Below, piece after piece: positions 25,637 to 34,231 of a DNA stretch of 64,000 bases (positions are counted from its first letter, which is position 1; each line of letters begins with the position of its first letter). The position numbers and the translations under genes are program-made. The stretch comes from Terriglobales bacterium (lineage in GTDB: Bacteria > Acidobacteriota > Terriglobia > Bryobacterales > Bryobacteraceae). The notes below the pieces were generated by a model. That model did no database searches and was not told the DNA's origin. It saw nothing but the letters and a program-made list of their open reading frames with translations. Where the stretch lies: positions 166,517-230,516 of the forward strand of contig JAIXQP010000042.1 in the NCBI GenBank assembly GCA_027485675.1, written 5' to 3'.

Positions 25637-27103
25637 ATGCGTCTCGTCTGCTCGTTGCTCCTGCCGCTTCTGCTCTGCGCCCAACCGGCCAAACCACCCG
25701 CCGAACCGGCCCCCATCCAGAAGAAACACACCCTCACCATCGCCGGCAAAGCCCTGCAGTATACGACCACCACCGGCCGCCTGCCCCTCCTCAATGAAGC
25801 CGGCGAACCCGAAGCCTACATCTTCTTCGTCGCCTACACGCTCGACAACCCGGCCCCGTCCGCGAAGCGCCCCCTCATGGTCGCCTTCAACGGCGGCCCC
25901 GGCTCCGCCTCCGTCTGGCTCCACCTCGGCGTCCTCGGCCCGCGCTACATCCCCATGCTCGACGACGGCTCCTACCCCCCGCCGCCCTATCAGGTGAAGG
26001 ATAACCCCCACACCTTCCTGCCCTTCACCGACATGGTCTTCGTAGATCCCGTCGGCACCGGCTACTCCCGCGCCGCCAAGCCCGAACTCGGCAAGAAGTT
26101 CTGGAGCGTCCAGGGCGACATCGCCAGCGTCGGCGAGTTCATCCGCCTCTACCTCGGCAAGTACAACCGCTGGAGCTCCCCCCTCTATCTCACCGGCGAA
26201 AGCTACGGCACCTTCCGCGCCGCCGGCCTCTCCGGCTGGCTCGTCGACCGCGGCATCGCCTGCAACGGCATCGTCCTCGTCTCCTCCATCCTCCAGTATC
26301 AAACCGCCCGCTTCGACCGCGGCAACGACCTGCCGTACTCCCTCTTCCTCCCCACCTATACCGCCATCGCCTGGTATCACAAAAAGCTCCCCGCCGCCCT
26401 CCAACAAGCCGGTCTCAAGGAAGCCACCGCCGAAGCCGAAAAGTTCGCCCTCAACGAATACGCCGTCGCGCTCATGAAGGGCGACCGCCTCACCCCCGCC
26501 GAACGCCAGGCGACCCTCGATAAGCTCAGCCGCCTCACCGGCTTGGGCAAGGAGTACCTCGAACGCAACAACCTCCGGCCCAAGATCATGCAGTTCATCA
26601 AGGAGCTGCGCCGTGCCGAAGGCAAAGTCGTCGGCCGTCTCGATGGCCGGCTGACGGCCACCGAAGGCAACGACGGCGAAGAGATGCCCGGCTTCGACCC
26701 CTCCATGACGGCCATCCGCGCCCCCTACACCGCGGCCTTCAACGACTACGCCCGCCGCGAGCTCGGCTACGAATCGGACTTGCATTACTACATCCTCGGC
26801 GGCGGCATCGGCCCCTGGGACTACGGCGCCGGCGGCCAGAACAAGTACGTCGAAACCGCCGACTCTCTCCGCGACGCCTTCGCCAAGAACCCCTACATGA
26901 AGGTCTACATCGGCTCCGGCTACTACGACCTCGCCACGCCCTACTTCGCCACCGAGTACACCTTCAGCCACATGGGCCTCCCCGCGGAGTACCGCAAGAA
27001 CATCACCACCCGCATGTACGAAGCCGGCCACATGTTCTACAGCGTCAAAGGTGCCCTCGAACAGTTGAGCAAGGACGTCGAGGCCATGGTCACCAAACCA
27101 TGA
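25637..27103 (+). CDS. Secreted serine carboxypeptidase (peptidase S10)
   Basis: 488 residues. Signal peptide MRLVCSLLLPLLLCAQ. S10 signatures: FNGGPGSASVWLHLG (oxyanion region, about 84-98), VFVDPVGTGYSR, and the nucleophile YLTGESYGTFRAAG with Ser189. C-terminal GSGYYDLATPY and EAGHMFYS give the likely catalytic Asp and His. Bacterial S10 proteins of this kind trim C-terminal residues from peptides in the periplasm and are common in Acidobacteria. Overlaps the Uma2 start by ATGA. Confidence 0.93.
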   Translation: MRLVCSLLLPLLLCAQPAKPPAEPAPIQKKHTLTIAGKALQYTTTTGRLPLLNEAGEPEAYIFFVAYTLDNPAPSAKRPLMVAFNGGPGSASVWLHLGVLGPRYIPMLDDGSYPPPPYQVKDNPHTFLPFTDMVFVDPVGTGYSRAAKPELGKKFWSVQGDIASVGEFIRLYLGKYNRWSSPLYLTGESYGTFRAAGLSGWLVDRGIACNGIVLVSSILQYQTARFDRGNDLPYSLFLPTYTAIAWYHKKLPAALQQAGLKEATAEAEKFALNEYAVALMKGDRLTPAERQATLDKLSRLTGLGKEYLERNNLRPKIMQFIKELRRAEGKVVGRLDGRLTATEGNDGEEMPGFDPSMTAIRAPYTAAFNDYARRELGYESDLHYYILGGGIGPWDYGAGGQNKYVETADSLRDAFAKNPYMKVYIGSGYYDLATPYFATEYTFSHMGLPAEYRKNITTRMYEAGHMFYSVKGALEQLSKDVEAMVTKP

Positions 27104-27645
27104 CCCCCGCAGAGTGCCTCGAACTCGAACAGCAAACCGGAGAACGCTACGAGTATCGAAACGGCCAGGCATTCGCCATGAGCAAAACTGCTCTGCCCCA
27201 CAACCTCATCGCCGCCAAGCTCAACCAGAAGCTTGGCGCCCTAATCCAGGGCTCCGGTGCCGAAGTCGTCGGTTCCTCCCAAAGAATCATCGTCCTCGCC
27301 ACCGGCCTCGAAACCTACCCCGACGTCACCGTCTATGGCGGCCACCCCCACCTCGCCGGCGCCAACGCTCTGGCCCTCGCCGAGGTCCTCTCCCCCGCCA
27401 CCGAAGCCTACGACCGCGGCGACAAAGCCGCCCACTATCGCCGCATCGAGTCCCTGCAAGAGTACCTCCTCATCGCCCAGGACCGCGTCCGCGTCGAACG
27501 CTACCGCCGCGCCGGCAACAACGAGTGGCTCCTCTCCGAATTCACCACCCTCACCGACTCGATCCCCCTCTCGAGCCTCGGCATCGACCTCCCCGTCGCC
27601 GCCCTATACGCCGGCGTCCCGCTCGAACCCAGCCCCCGCCGCTAA
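27100..27645 (+). CDS. Uma2-family endonuclease-like protein (DUF820)
   Basis: 181 residues with the restriction-endonuclease-like Uma2 fold: ERYEYRNGQ, the acidic YPDVTVYG, LAEVLSPATEAYDRGDKAAHYRR and SLQEYLLIAQDRVRVERYRR. The family is expanded in cyanobacteria and some acidobacteria; it has a PD-(D/E)xK core but no established biological role. ATGA overlap with the S10 peptidase. Its 3' end overlaps the convergent DUF429 gene by 42 bp. Confidence 0.85.
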   Translation: MTPAECLELEQQTGERYEYRNGQAFAMSKTALPHNLIAAKLNQKLGALIQGSGAEVVGSSQRIIVLATGLETYPDVTVYGGHPHLAGANALALAEVLSPATEAYDRGDKAAHYRRIESLQEYLLIAQDRVRVERYRRAGNNEWLLSEFTTLTDSIPLSSLGIDLPVAALYAGVPLEPSPRR

Positions 27646-28353
27646 CCCATCCAGCGCCCCAAACAACGCCTTGTTCGTCTTCGCCCCCGGTACCACCCAC
27701 TCCGGCCCCTCGTCCCCCACTCTGAGCCCCCAGCGGAAAGCCAAGTAATTCTCCGCCACCCGCGAATACGGCGCCAACCGCACGCTCCCCCGCCACCGGC
27801 ACGGCGTCACAATCACCCCCTCCTCCTCGTTCCCAAACGCATGGAACTCCCCCCGCAGCCAGAACTGGCCCACCAGCGCCGCCGTCAACGCGTCCAACTC
27901 GTCATGCTTCAACACCCGCTCCGGCACCGCCAGCCCATACTCGACCAACCCCGCCCGCAACGCCCCCAAATCCGTCTTCTTCCGCGGAATCCCCAGCCAG
28001 TCCTGCGCCGAACCCGGAAACCCCTCAATCACCGCCAACCCCGCCGCCTCAAACACCCGTTTCAAAGCGATCCCCCGTTCCGTCAACCGCACCATCGAAG
28101 GCAGCAAACACGGATACACCCCAATCCGCAGCGCCATCATCTCCCGCTCCGCGTCCCGGATAATCGACCCCGCCTCCCGCGGCAACCCCAACGGCGAGTC
28201 CAGCGAAACCACCGCCGGCCCCGCCTCGAGCGTCGCCGCCACCAACTCCGCATCCGTCTTCAGCAGACGCAACTCCGAAGCGTTCCCCCGCAGGCAAGCC
28301 CATCCGCTCGCCTTCTGCTCACTCCCGGTCAGGTCAATCCCGACCGCGATCAC
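27604..28353 (-). CDS. DUF429 protein (predicted RNase H-like nuclease)
   Basis: 249 residues. VGIDLTGSEQKASGWACL, VVSLDSPLGLP and HDELDALTAALVGQ place Asp residues as in the RNase H-like DUF429 fold; the ligand pattern looks intact. A C-terminal segment of about 65 residues follows the usual end of the domain. GTG start at 28353 overlaps the stop of the upstream membrane gene (GTGA). Biological role of the family is not known. Overlaps uma2 tail to tail by 42 bp. Confidence 0.82.
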   Translation of the reverse strand: MIAVGIDLTGSEQKASGWACLRGNASELRLLKTDAELVAATLEAGPAVVSLDSPLGLPREAGSIIRDAEREMMALRIGVYPCLLPSMVRLTERGIALKRVFEAAGLAVIEGFPGSAQDWLGIPRKKTDLGALRAGLVEYGLAVPERVLKHDELDALTAALVGQFWLRGEFHAFGNEEEGVIVTPCRWRGSVRLAPYSRVAENYLAFRWGLRVGDEGPEWVVPGAKTNKALFGALDGLAAGAGFERDAGV

Positions 28354-28745
28354 CGGCGCTTAACAGCAGGCTGCCGCAGGAAGCTGATCGCCCCCAGCAC
28401 CGTCGCCAAAGCTCCCACCAGGAAGAACAACGAAGCCTGCAAGTCTTCCGGGCCATCGTAGTACCGCGTCGCCCACAAACCACGCCCGACGAACCCCACC
28501 ACCGTCAGCGTCCACGGCAAAAAGAGAAATTTTACTTTGCCAATCGCGGCCAGCCCTGTAGCGATGAGTCCAATAGCCGATAATCCAAATAGCCACGTTT
28601 GTAGCTCCTGGCCCGTCCACGGGAGAACATCCACTGTCATTTGGGTGCTACCCACCAGCCAGCCCACAAAAGCCATCGCAAAACAAAACAGGCAAAGGAC
28701 CCCGTGAAAGAGCACACTGTAACCGCGCAAGAGAGCTTGAACCAT
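28350..28745 (-). CDS. Hypothetical four-helix membrane protein
   Basis: 131 residues with hydrophobic segments at about 10-30, 46-65, 70-88 and 102-122 and a basic C-terminal tail (RQPAVKRR). I do not recognise the family. It is coupled by GTGA to the DUF429 gene and divergent from the S41 peptidase; their start regions are close or overlapping. Confidence 0.65.
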   Translation of the reverse strand: MVQALLRGYSVLFHGVLCLFCFAMAFVGWLVGSTQMTVDVLPWTGQELQTWLFGLSAIGLIATGLAAIGKVKFLFLPWTLTVVGFVGRGLWATRYYDGPEDLQASLFFLVGALATVLGAISFLRQPAVKRR

Positions 28746-28772
28746 CAGATCATTCCTTCAGGCAAACGCTCA

Positions 28773-30524
28773 TTGTATCAACGCCTGACCACTTTCGGAC
28801 GTGCCACCGCCCTTCTGGTTCTCCTTTCGGCGCCCGCCGCGGCGCAACTCACCGTCCAGCAGAAGCTGGCCGATTTTCAATCCCTCGTCTCTCTTTACGC
28901 CAAACAGTACGCCCCCTACGAGTGGAAGCGCGACACGCAGGGCTTCGATCTCTACAACGTCGCCCCCTGGGTTGAACGCATCCGCCGCTCCCCCAACGAT
29001 CTCGACTACCTCCAGATCCTCGCCGAATACGTCGCCAGCCTCAACGACATCCACGCCTCCTACACGACCCGCTCCAACTTCATCGCCGACCTTCATCTCT
29101 ATACCGACATCTATGATGGCCGCGTCCTGATCGAACAGATCGACCGCTTCTATCTCCCCGCCTCCCGCTTCCCCTTCGAAGTCGGCGACGAAGTCATCCT
29201 CTTCGATGGCCGCCCGGTCCTGGAGGTCGTCCGCGAGCTCTCCCGTTCCGTGCAGTTCGCCAACGAACGCTCCACCCTCCGTTACGCCGCCGACCTCCTA
29301 GTCTACCGCCCCCAGGCCGTCCTGCCCCTCGCCGCGCGCCTCGGCGAATCGGCCACCCTGCTCATCCGGCGGGCCGATGGCTCGGAAGCCTCCCACACCA
29401 TCCGCTGGGACAAAACCGGCTACCCGGTCACCCAAATGGGCCCCGTTCCCAACATCCCCTTCTTCGCCGACGCGCCGGAGAACCAACCGCGCCCCGAATC
29501 CTCGGAAACGGAATCCCAGCCGCAGCGTTCCAATAAGGTCCTCCGCCTCCGCGAGCGCCTCGAAAACCACGCCGTCCGCCGCGACCTCCGCCACCTCACC
29601 GGTTTCGGCAGCCGCGCCCCCGTCTTCCGGCTTCCCGCCAATTTCGTCCAGCGCCTCGGCCGCAACCGCGCCGACTTCTTCTTCTCCGGTACCTATGAAA
29701 GCGGCGGCAAGCGCATCGGTTACATCCGGATCTCCGACTTCCAGCCCATCGATTTCAGCCTGCGCGCCGTCCCCCTCCGCCAGTGGGCAACGGAAATCGC
29801 TTTTCTCAAAGCCAATACCGATGGCCTCGTGGTCGACATCATGCGCAACCCGGGCGGCTTCGGCTGCTACGGCGTCGAACTGATGAGCTATCTCACCACC
29901 AAGCCGTTCTTCACCTTCGGCAACGAACTGCGTCCCACCATTGAATGGGTCCAGTCGTTCTATGACAACGCCCAGCTCACCACCGACGACGGCCTCGAAC
30001 CCTGGGAGGTCATCATGCTCCAGGGCGCCTATCGCGACGTCCTTTCCGCCTTCACGGAGAACCGCGGCCGCACCGGCCCCCTCCCCTTCTGCGCCGCCTC
30101 GCTCGAATCCATCCCCGCCCGGGACAACTTCTCCGCCCCGCTCGGCTACGACAAACCCATCCTGCTCCTCGTCGATGAGTTCTCCACCTCCGCCGGCGAT
30201 ATCTTCGCCGCCATGGCCCAGGACAATGGCATCGCCAAGCTCTACGGCTACCGCACCGCCGGCGCCGGCGGCACCGTAACCGAAAGCCTCGCCGGCTTTT
30301 ATTCGGAAGGCTCGGCCCGCACCACGGTCTCCCTGCTCACCCGCGCCCGGGCTTATACCGCCCCCGGCTACCCCACCACCTCCTACCTCGAAAACATTGG
30401 CGTTCATCCGGATATCCCCGCCGATTACATGACCCGCGCCAACCTCATGAACCGCGGCGCGCCGTTTGTCGATGGTTTCACGCAGGCCATTCTCGGCCTC
30501 ATTTCCGGGGGAGCCAGGGAATAA
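28773..30524 (+). CDS. Secreted S41-family (C-terminal processing-like) peptidase
   Basis: Large exported peptidase. A TTG at 28773 precedes a clean signal peptide (YQRLTTFGRATALLVLLSAPAAAQ region); the frame is open from ATG 28641 and also has TTG 28737, so the start is uncertain. An N-terminal helical domain, a PDZ-like part near FPFEVGDEVILFDGRPVLEV, and the S41 core with IGYIRISDFQP, DGLVVDIMRNPGG and ILLLVDEFSTSAGDIFAAM (Ser nucleophile in STSAGD). It probably degrades or processes periplasmic peptides. Isolated on the + strand upstream of hrcA. Confidence 0.82.
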   Translation: MYQRLTTFGRATALLVLLSAPAAAQLTVQQKLADFQSLVSLYAKQYAPYEWKRDTQGFDLYNVAPWVERIRRSPNDLDYLQILAEYVASLNDIHASYTTRSNFIADLHLYTDIYDGRVLIEQIDRFYLPASRFPFEVGDEVILFDGRPVLEVVRELSRSVQFANERSTLRYAADLLVYRPQAVLPLAARLGESATLLIRRADGSEASHTIRWDKTGYPVTQMGPVPNIPFFADAPENQPRPESSETESQPQRSNKVLRLRERLENHAVRRDLRHLTGFGSRAPVFRLPANFVQRLGRNRADFFFSGTYESGGKRIGYIRISDFQPIDFSLRAVPLRQWATEIAFLKANTDGLVVDIMRNPGGFGCYGVELMSYLTTKPFFTFGNELRPTIEWVQSFYDNAQLTTDDGLEPWEVIMLQGAYRDVLSAFTENRGRTGPLPFCAASLESIPARDNFSAPLGYDKPILLLVDEFSTSAGDIFAAMAQDNGIAKLYGYRTAGAGGTVTESLAGFYSEGSARTTVSLLTRARAYTAPGYPTTSYLENIGVHPDIPADYMTRANLMNRGAPFVDGFTQAILGLISGGARE

Positions 30525-30559
30525 GGTGTTGCACTAAGGTTTCGCGTCCCCTACAATCT

Positions 30560-31606
30560 ATGCAAAGCGCTATGGTGAATCGGTCGCAATATGCAGAGCG
30601 GGCCCGTTCCATCCTTCACTCGATTGTGGAAACCTACATCGAGACCGGAGAGCCGGTAGCCTCGCGCACCATCGCCAAAGCCGGTGGAAACCTGAGTCCG
30701 GCCACCATCCGGAACGTCATGGCCGATCTGTTTGATGAAGGGTATCTGGCCCAGCCGCACACCTCGGCTGGGCGCATCCCCACGGTCAAGGCCTTCCGCA
30801 GCTACGTCCAGACCCTCACCACCCGCCGCCTCTCGCTCGGCGAGGTCCAGCGCATGCGCAGTGAACTCCGCCGCGCCGACAGCATGGAAGGCCGCCTCGA
30901 ACTTTCGAGCCACCTGCTCACCGAAATGACCCACAACGTGGGCATCGCCGCCTCCATCCCCAACAAGTCCCAAACCCTCGCCCAGATCGAACTCCTCCTC
31001 CTCGCCGACCGCCGCGTCCTCATGGTCGTCGAAACCCGGGACCACCGCGTCAGCAACCGCGTCGTCGCCCTCGAGCAATCCGTCACCCAGGACGAACTCA
31101 ACGCCGTCCGCAACTACTTCAACGAGAACTTCAAAGGGTGGATGCTCTCCCGCATCCAGGTCGAACTGCGCGAGCGCCTCGCGCACGAGCGCGCCATGTA
31201 CGACGCCATGCTCCAGCGCCTCGAAATGCTCTACCAAAAGGGGCTGCTCGAAGTCGGCCTCACCCCGGAAGTCCATCTCGACGGCACCTCGAATCTCTTT
31301 CTCATCGACCTTTCTCTCGACAAGGAAAAGCTCCGCGACCTCTTCCGCACCCTCGAAGAGAAGCAGCGCCTCCTCGCCCTCCTCGACCGCTTCCTCGAAG
31401 CCGAGCCGGGCGAAGTCGGCGTCCAGGTCGGCCTCGGCGACGTCCACTCCAGCATGGAGGAGCTCAGCCTCATCGGCCTCACCGTCACCCTCCCCACCGG
31501 CCTCGCCACCAAGTTCGCCGTTCTCGGACCCATGCGCATGAACTACTCGCAGGTCATGGCCGCCGTCTCCCAGGTTGGGGCCACCGTCGAGTCCCTCTCC
31601 GAGTAG
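30560..31606 (+). CDS. hrcA: Heat-inducible transcription repressor HrcA
   Basis: 348 residues. N-terminal winged helix with RSILHSIVETYIETGEPV, SPATIRNVMADL and GYLAQPHTSAGRIPT, the family signature; then the GAF-like and inserted dimerising domains ending in GPMRMNYSQVMAAVS. HrcA represses heat-shock operons through the CIRCE inverted repeat with help from GroEL. I see no recognisable CIRCE in the 35 bp upstream. ATG at 30572 is an alternative start. First gene of hrcA-grpE-dnaJ. Confidence 0.95.
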   Translation: MQSAMVNRSQYAERARSILHSIVETYIETGEPVASRTIAKAGGNLSPATIRNVMADLFDEGYLAQPHTSAGRIPTVKAFRSYVQTLTTRRLSLGEVQRMRSELRRADSMEGRLELSSHLLTEMTHNVGIAASIPNKSQTLAQIELLLLADRRVLMVVETRDHRVSNRVVALEQSVTQDELNAVRNYFNENFKGWMLSRIQVELRERLAHERAMYDAMLQRLEMLYQKGLLEVGLTPEVHLDGTSNLFLIDLSLDKEKLRDLFRTLEEKQRLLALLDRFLEAEPGEVGVQVGLGDVHSSMEELSLIGLTVTLPTGLATKFAVLGPMRMNYSQVMAAVSQVGATVESLSE

Positions 31607-31647
31607 CAGCCGGAGCGATACATTACACTAGAAGTGTGAGCTTGGAT

Positions 31648-32151
31648 ATGGAAAACAAAGAGGCCGCTTCGAGCGAGCCTGCGGCGGAGCAGTCCGCCCC
31701 GAACCTGCTCGCTGAGCGGGATGCCCTAATCGCCGAGAAGAACGAGTTTCAGAATCTGCTGCTGCGCCAGCGCGCCGATTTTGAAAACTTTCGCCGGCGG
31801 ACCGAAAAAGAACGGATGGAGTCGAGCGAGTACGCGGCCATGGAGGCCGTCCGTGCCATCCTCCCGGTGTTGGACGATTTCGAACGGGCCCTGACGGTCC
31901 CCTGCGCCGACGCCGAGTACGTGCGCGGCATGGAACTCATCTATCAGCGCACGCAGGATACTCTCAAGAAGCTCGGCCTCGAGCCCCTCGAAGCCGTCGG
32001 CGAAAAGTTCGATCCCCACTTGCACCATGCCATTGAAATGGTGAACACCGAGGAGGCGGAGGATCAGACCGTCCTCGGTGTCTTCCAGCGCGGCTATAAC
32101 TTCAAAGGCCGGAACTTGCGGCCCGCGATGGTGAAGGTAGCGGTCCGGTGA
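31648..32151 (+). CDS. grpE: Nucleotide exchange factor GrpE
   Basis: 167 residues: a variable acidic N-terminus, a long helix (LAERDALIAEKNEFQNLLLR, then RADFENFRRRTEKE) and the C-terminal beta domain with EKFDPHLHHAIEMV and GYNFKGRNLRPAMVKVA. GrpE releases ADP from DnaK. Start ATG 31648; GTG 31636 is possible. The stop overlaps dnaJ's GTG (GTGA). It lies 41 bp after hrcA. Confidence 0.95.
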   Translation: MENKEAASSEPAAEQSAPNLLAERDALIAEKNEFQNLLLRQRADFENFRRRTEKERMESSEYAAMEAVRAILPVLDDFERALTVPCADAEYVRGMELIYQRTQDTLKKLGLEPLEAVGEKFDPHLHHAIEMVNTEEAEDQTVLGVFQRGYNFKGRNLRPAMVKVAVR

Positions 32152-33275
32152 GCAAGCGCGACTACTACGAGGTCCTTGGTGTCTCCAAGGGCGCCGATGA
32201 AGCCGCGCTCAAGTCGGCTTACCGCAAACTCGCCCTCCAGTACCACCCCGACCGCAACCCCGGCGACAAAGCCGCCGAGGAGAAGTTTAAGGAGGCGGCC
32301 GAAGCCTACGGGGTCCTCGCCGACGCCCAGAAGCGCGCTGCCTACGACCGTTTCGGCCACCAGGGCCTCTCCGGCGCCGCCGGCGGCCAGGGCGGCTTCG
32401 ACCCCGAAACCTTCGGCGACTTCAGCGACATTCTCGGCGATTTCTTCGGCTTCGGCGACCTGTTCGGCGGCCGCCGCGGCGGTGGCGGGCGCAACCGGGC
32501 CCGCCAGGGCGAGCATCTCCGCTACGATCTCGAAATTTCGCTCGAGGATTCCATCCGCGGCATGAGCGCGGAGATCCAGGTGCCCCGCGCCGAGCAGTGC
32601 ACGCTCTGCAAGGGAACGGGAGCCGACGCAAACGATGGCCTCACCCAATGCGCCACCTGTAAAGGGCGCGGCGAAGTGCTGTTGCAGCAGGGGTTCCTGA
32701 CCATCCGGCAGACCTGCCGGACCTGCAGTGGCCGTGGCCAATTGATCCGCAAGGCCTGCGCGAAGTGTGCAGGAGAGGGCTTCCAGCGCGTGGACCGCAA
32801 GCTGCGGGTGACGATCCCGCCCGGTGTGGATAACGGGACCCGTCTGCGCTTGGCGAACGAAGGCCAATCGGGAACGAACGGAGGCCCCGCCGGCGACTTG
32901 TTCGTGGTCCTCCAAATCAAAGAGCATTCTGTATTCGAACGTCGCGAGAACGACCTGCACTGTACGGTCTCCGTCAACGTAGCGCAGGCCGCGTTGGGTA
33001 CTGAGTTGGACGTGCTGACGTTTGATGGCTTGGAGCGGGTGAAGATTCCGGAGGGTGCGCAGCATGGCGAGCAGATCCGGATTCGGAACAAGGGAGTGCC
33101 GTATTTGAACTCGGGTGGCCGTGGCGACATTATTGTGAACGTGCAGGTGAAGGTGCCGGGCAAGCTTTCGCGGGAGCAGCGCAAGCTGTTCGAGCAGTTG
33201 CGCGAGATCCTCCCGACGGACACCGAGCCCCAGGAGCGCGGCTTGTTTGACAAGGTGAAAGACTACTTCATGTAG
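32148..33275 (+). CDS. dnaJ: Chaperone DnaJ
   Basis: 375 residues, GTG start. J domain with HPD at 33-35, a short Gly/Phe-rich linker (GDFFGFGDLFGGRRGGGG), four CxxCxGxG zinc motifs (CTLCKGTG, CATCKGRG, CRTCSGRG, CAKCAGEG) and the substrate-binding C-terminal domains. dnaK is not next to it. Codon use switches inside the gene: by hand count the first part (to about 32660) uses Leu CTC 11, CTG 1, TTG 0; the rest uses CTC 2, CTG 7, TTG 10. The protein itself looks intact. Confidence 0.96.
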   Translation: MSKRDYYEVLGVSKGADEAALKSAYRKLALQYHPDRNPGDKAAEEKFKEAAEAYGVLADAQKRAAYDRFGHQGLSGAAGGQGGFDPETFGDFSDILGDFFGFGDLFGGRRGGGGRNRARQGEHLRYDLEISLEDSIRGMSAEIQVPRAEQCTLCKGTGADANDGLTQCATCKGRGEVLLQQGFLTIRQTCRTCSGRGQLIRKACAKCAGEGFQRVDRKLRVTIPPGVDNGTRLRLANEGQSGTNGGPAGDLFVVLQIKEHSVFERRENDLHCTVSVNVAQAALGTELDVLTFDGLERVKIPEGAQHGEQIRIRNKGVPYLNSGGRGDIIVNVQVKVPGKLSREQRKLFEQLREILPTDTEPQERGLFDKVKDYFM

Positions 33276-33314
33276 ACTGCGTTCCGGTCTGGTAGACTGG
33301 GACAAGTGCCTCGC

Positions 33315-33404
33315 GGTGAGGTGCGAGAGTGGTTGAATCGATCGGTCTCGAAAACCGACGTACCCGAAAGGGTACCGTGGGTTCGAATCCCACCCTCACC
33401 GCCA
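33315..33404 (+). tRNA. tRNA-Ser(CGA)
   Basis: Acceptor stem GGTGAGG/CCTCACC, anticodon stem TCGGT/ACCGA with loop CTCGAAA (anticodon CGA at 33349-33351), a long variable arm (TACCC GAAA GGGTA) typical of serine tRNAs, T arm GGGTTCGAATCCC, discriminator G and encoded CCA. It reads the UCG codon. Confidence 0.97.
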
Positions 33405-33508
33405 TTACAAACGCCACAATCCCCTCAAGAGTGCTCCCAACGGCGAAGTGGGCCCGTTCTGGCGAAGCTGTCCAGCCTGAGGCCGCCGAAGCGCATCCGG
33501 TAAAGACT

Positions 33509-34111
33509 ATGGCAGGTCCCGTAGTAAGAGTGTTGTGCCCGTCACTTCCCTCTGGAACCGTCCCTGCCGATATATGCAACTTGCTAAAGTCGTTGGGCGG
33601 CGCCATCGACGACGCAAGGCCACTCGAGGTCGATCTGCGAATCGCCGATACCCGCTTATTTGGCGGTGACTATTACGGTGAAGCCAGGGCCTTCCTGTTC
33701 CAAGTCCAGCCAGCCGAGCTTGAGGACACCGAAAAAGGGCGCATCGCCCAGGAGTTTGGTCTGGATCCAAGCTGGGAGTTTGTACTCGCCGCCATGTCCA
33801 ATCGCGGGCATGACCATCAGATCCTGGCAGAGTTGGCCCTTCACTTGGCCACCACTTATTGTGGCATCATCGACTTCTGCGGAGCGCTAGTACCTCCCTC
33901 TGCACGGAGAACATACCCAGACAGGTCAATATCCACCTGCGATTGGGAGACGATTGAATCCGACTGCAACCGCTGGATCGCCTCGTTCCCAGGGAAAGTC
34001 ATAGGGCTTCCCTACGAAACGGCTCGGGGCACACTCTGGGCGACTCATCTTAGCGACCCAGACTTTCTCCGAGGCTGGCTACGGTCTCCTGAATTCCACA
34101 TGATCAAGTAG
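33509..34111 (+). CDS. Hypothetical protein downstream of tRNA-Ser, foreign-looking composition
   Basis: 200 residues from ATG 33509 (MAGPVVRVLCPSLPSG); the frame is open further upstream into the tRNA, which cannot be coding. No signal peptide or transmembrane segment. The N-terminal layout faintly recalls DUF6368, a family of unknown function, but I am not certain. Codon use differs from most neighbours: frequent TTG, CTA and TTA leucines and A- or T-ending codons. It lies alone 104 bp after tRNA-Ser with no integrase. Probably a horizontally acquired single gene; function unknown. Confidence 0.65.
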   Translation: MAGPVVRVLCPSLPSGTVPADICNLLKSLGGAIDDARPLEVDLRIADTRLFGGDYYGEARAFLFQVQPAELEDTEKGRIAQEFGLDPSWEFVLAAMSNRGHDHQILAELALHLATTYCGIIDFCGALVPPSARRTYPDRSISTCDWETIESDCNRWIASFPGKVIGLPYETARGTLWATHLSDPDFLRGWLRSPEFHMIK

Positions 34112-34148
34112 CCTGCGACGGCTTCCCGCCCCCTGGATTTCCCTCACC

Positions 34149-34194
34149 CGGCCTAGGGGAATTTCCTAATCTAGAGTTTTTTCACTCTAGGCCG
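34149..34194. other. Nested inverted repeats (competing hairpins)
   Basis: CGGCCTAG (34149-34156) pairs with CTAGGCCG (34187-34194), while CTAGAGT (34171-34177) pairs with ACTCTAG (34184-34190) around a T-rich loop. The two hairpins share the right arm, so they are mutually exclusive. The segment is AT-rich for this genome and lies between the 33509 ORF and the gene at 34232; it could be a terminator or an operator. Confidence 0.6.
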
Positions 34195-34231
34195 AAAGTT
34201 TTCTCCCCTCCCCGCCGATGTATCTAGCAGT

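Noticed and set aside
30525..30559. CIRCE operator upstream of hrcA
   Set aside because: No TTAGCACTC-N9-GAGTGCTAA; only a loose TTGCACTAA-like string.
34112..34148. Attachment-site repeat of the tRNA-Ser 3' end
   Set aside because: Only CCCTCACC (8 bp) recurs, which is expected by chance in this composition; no integrase.
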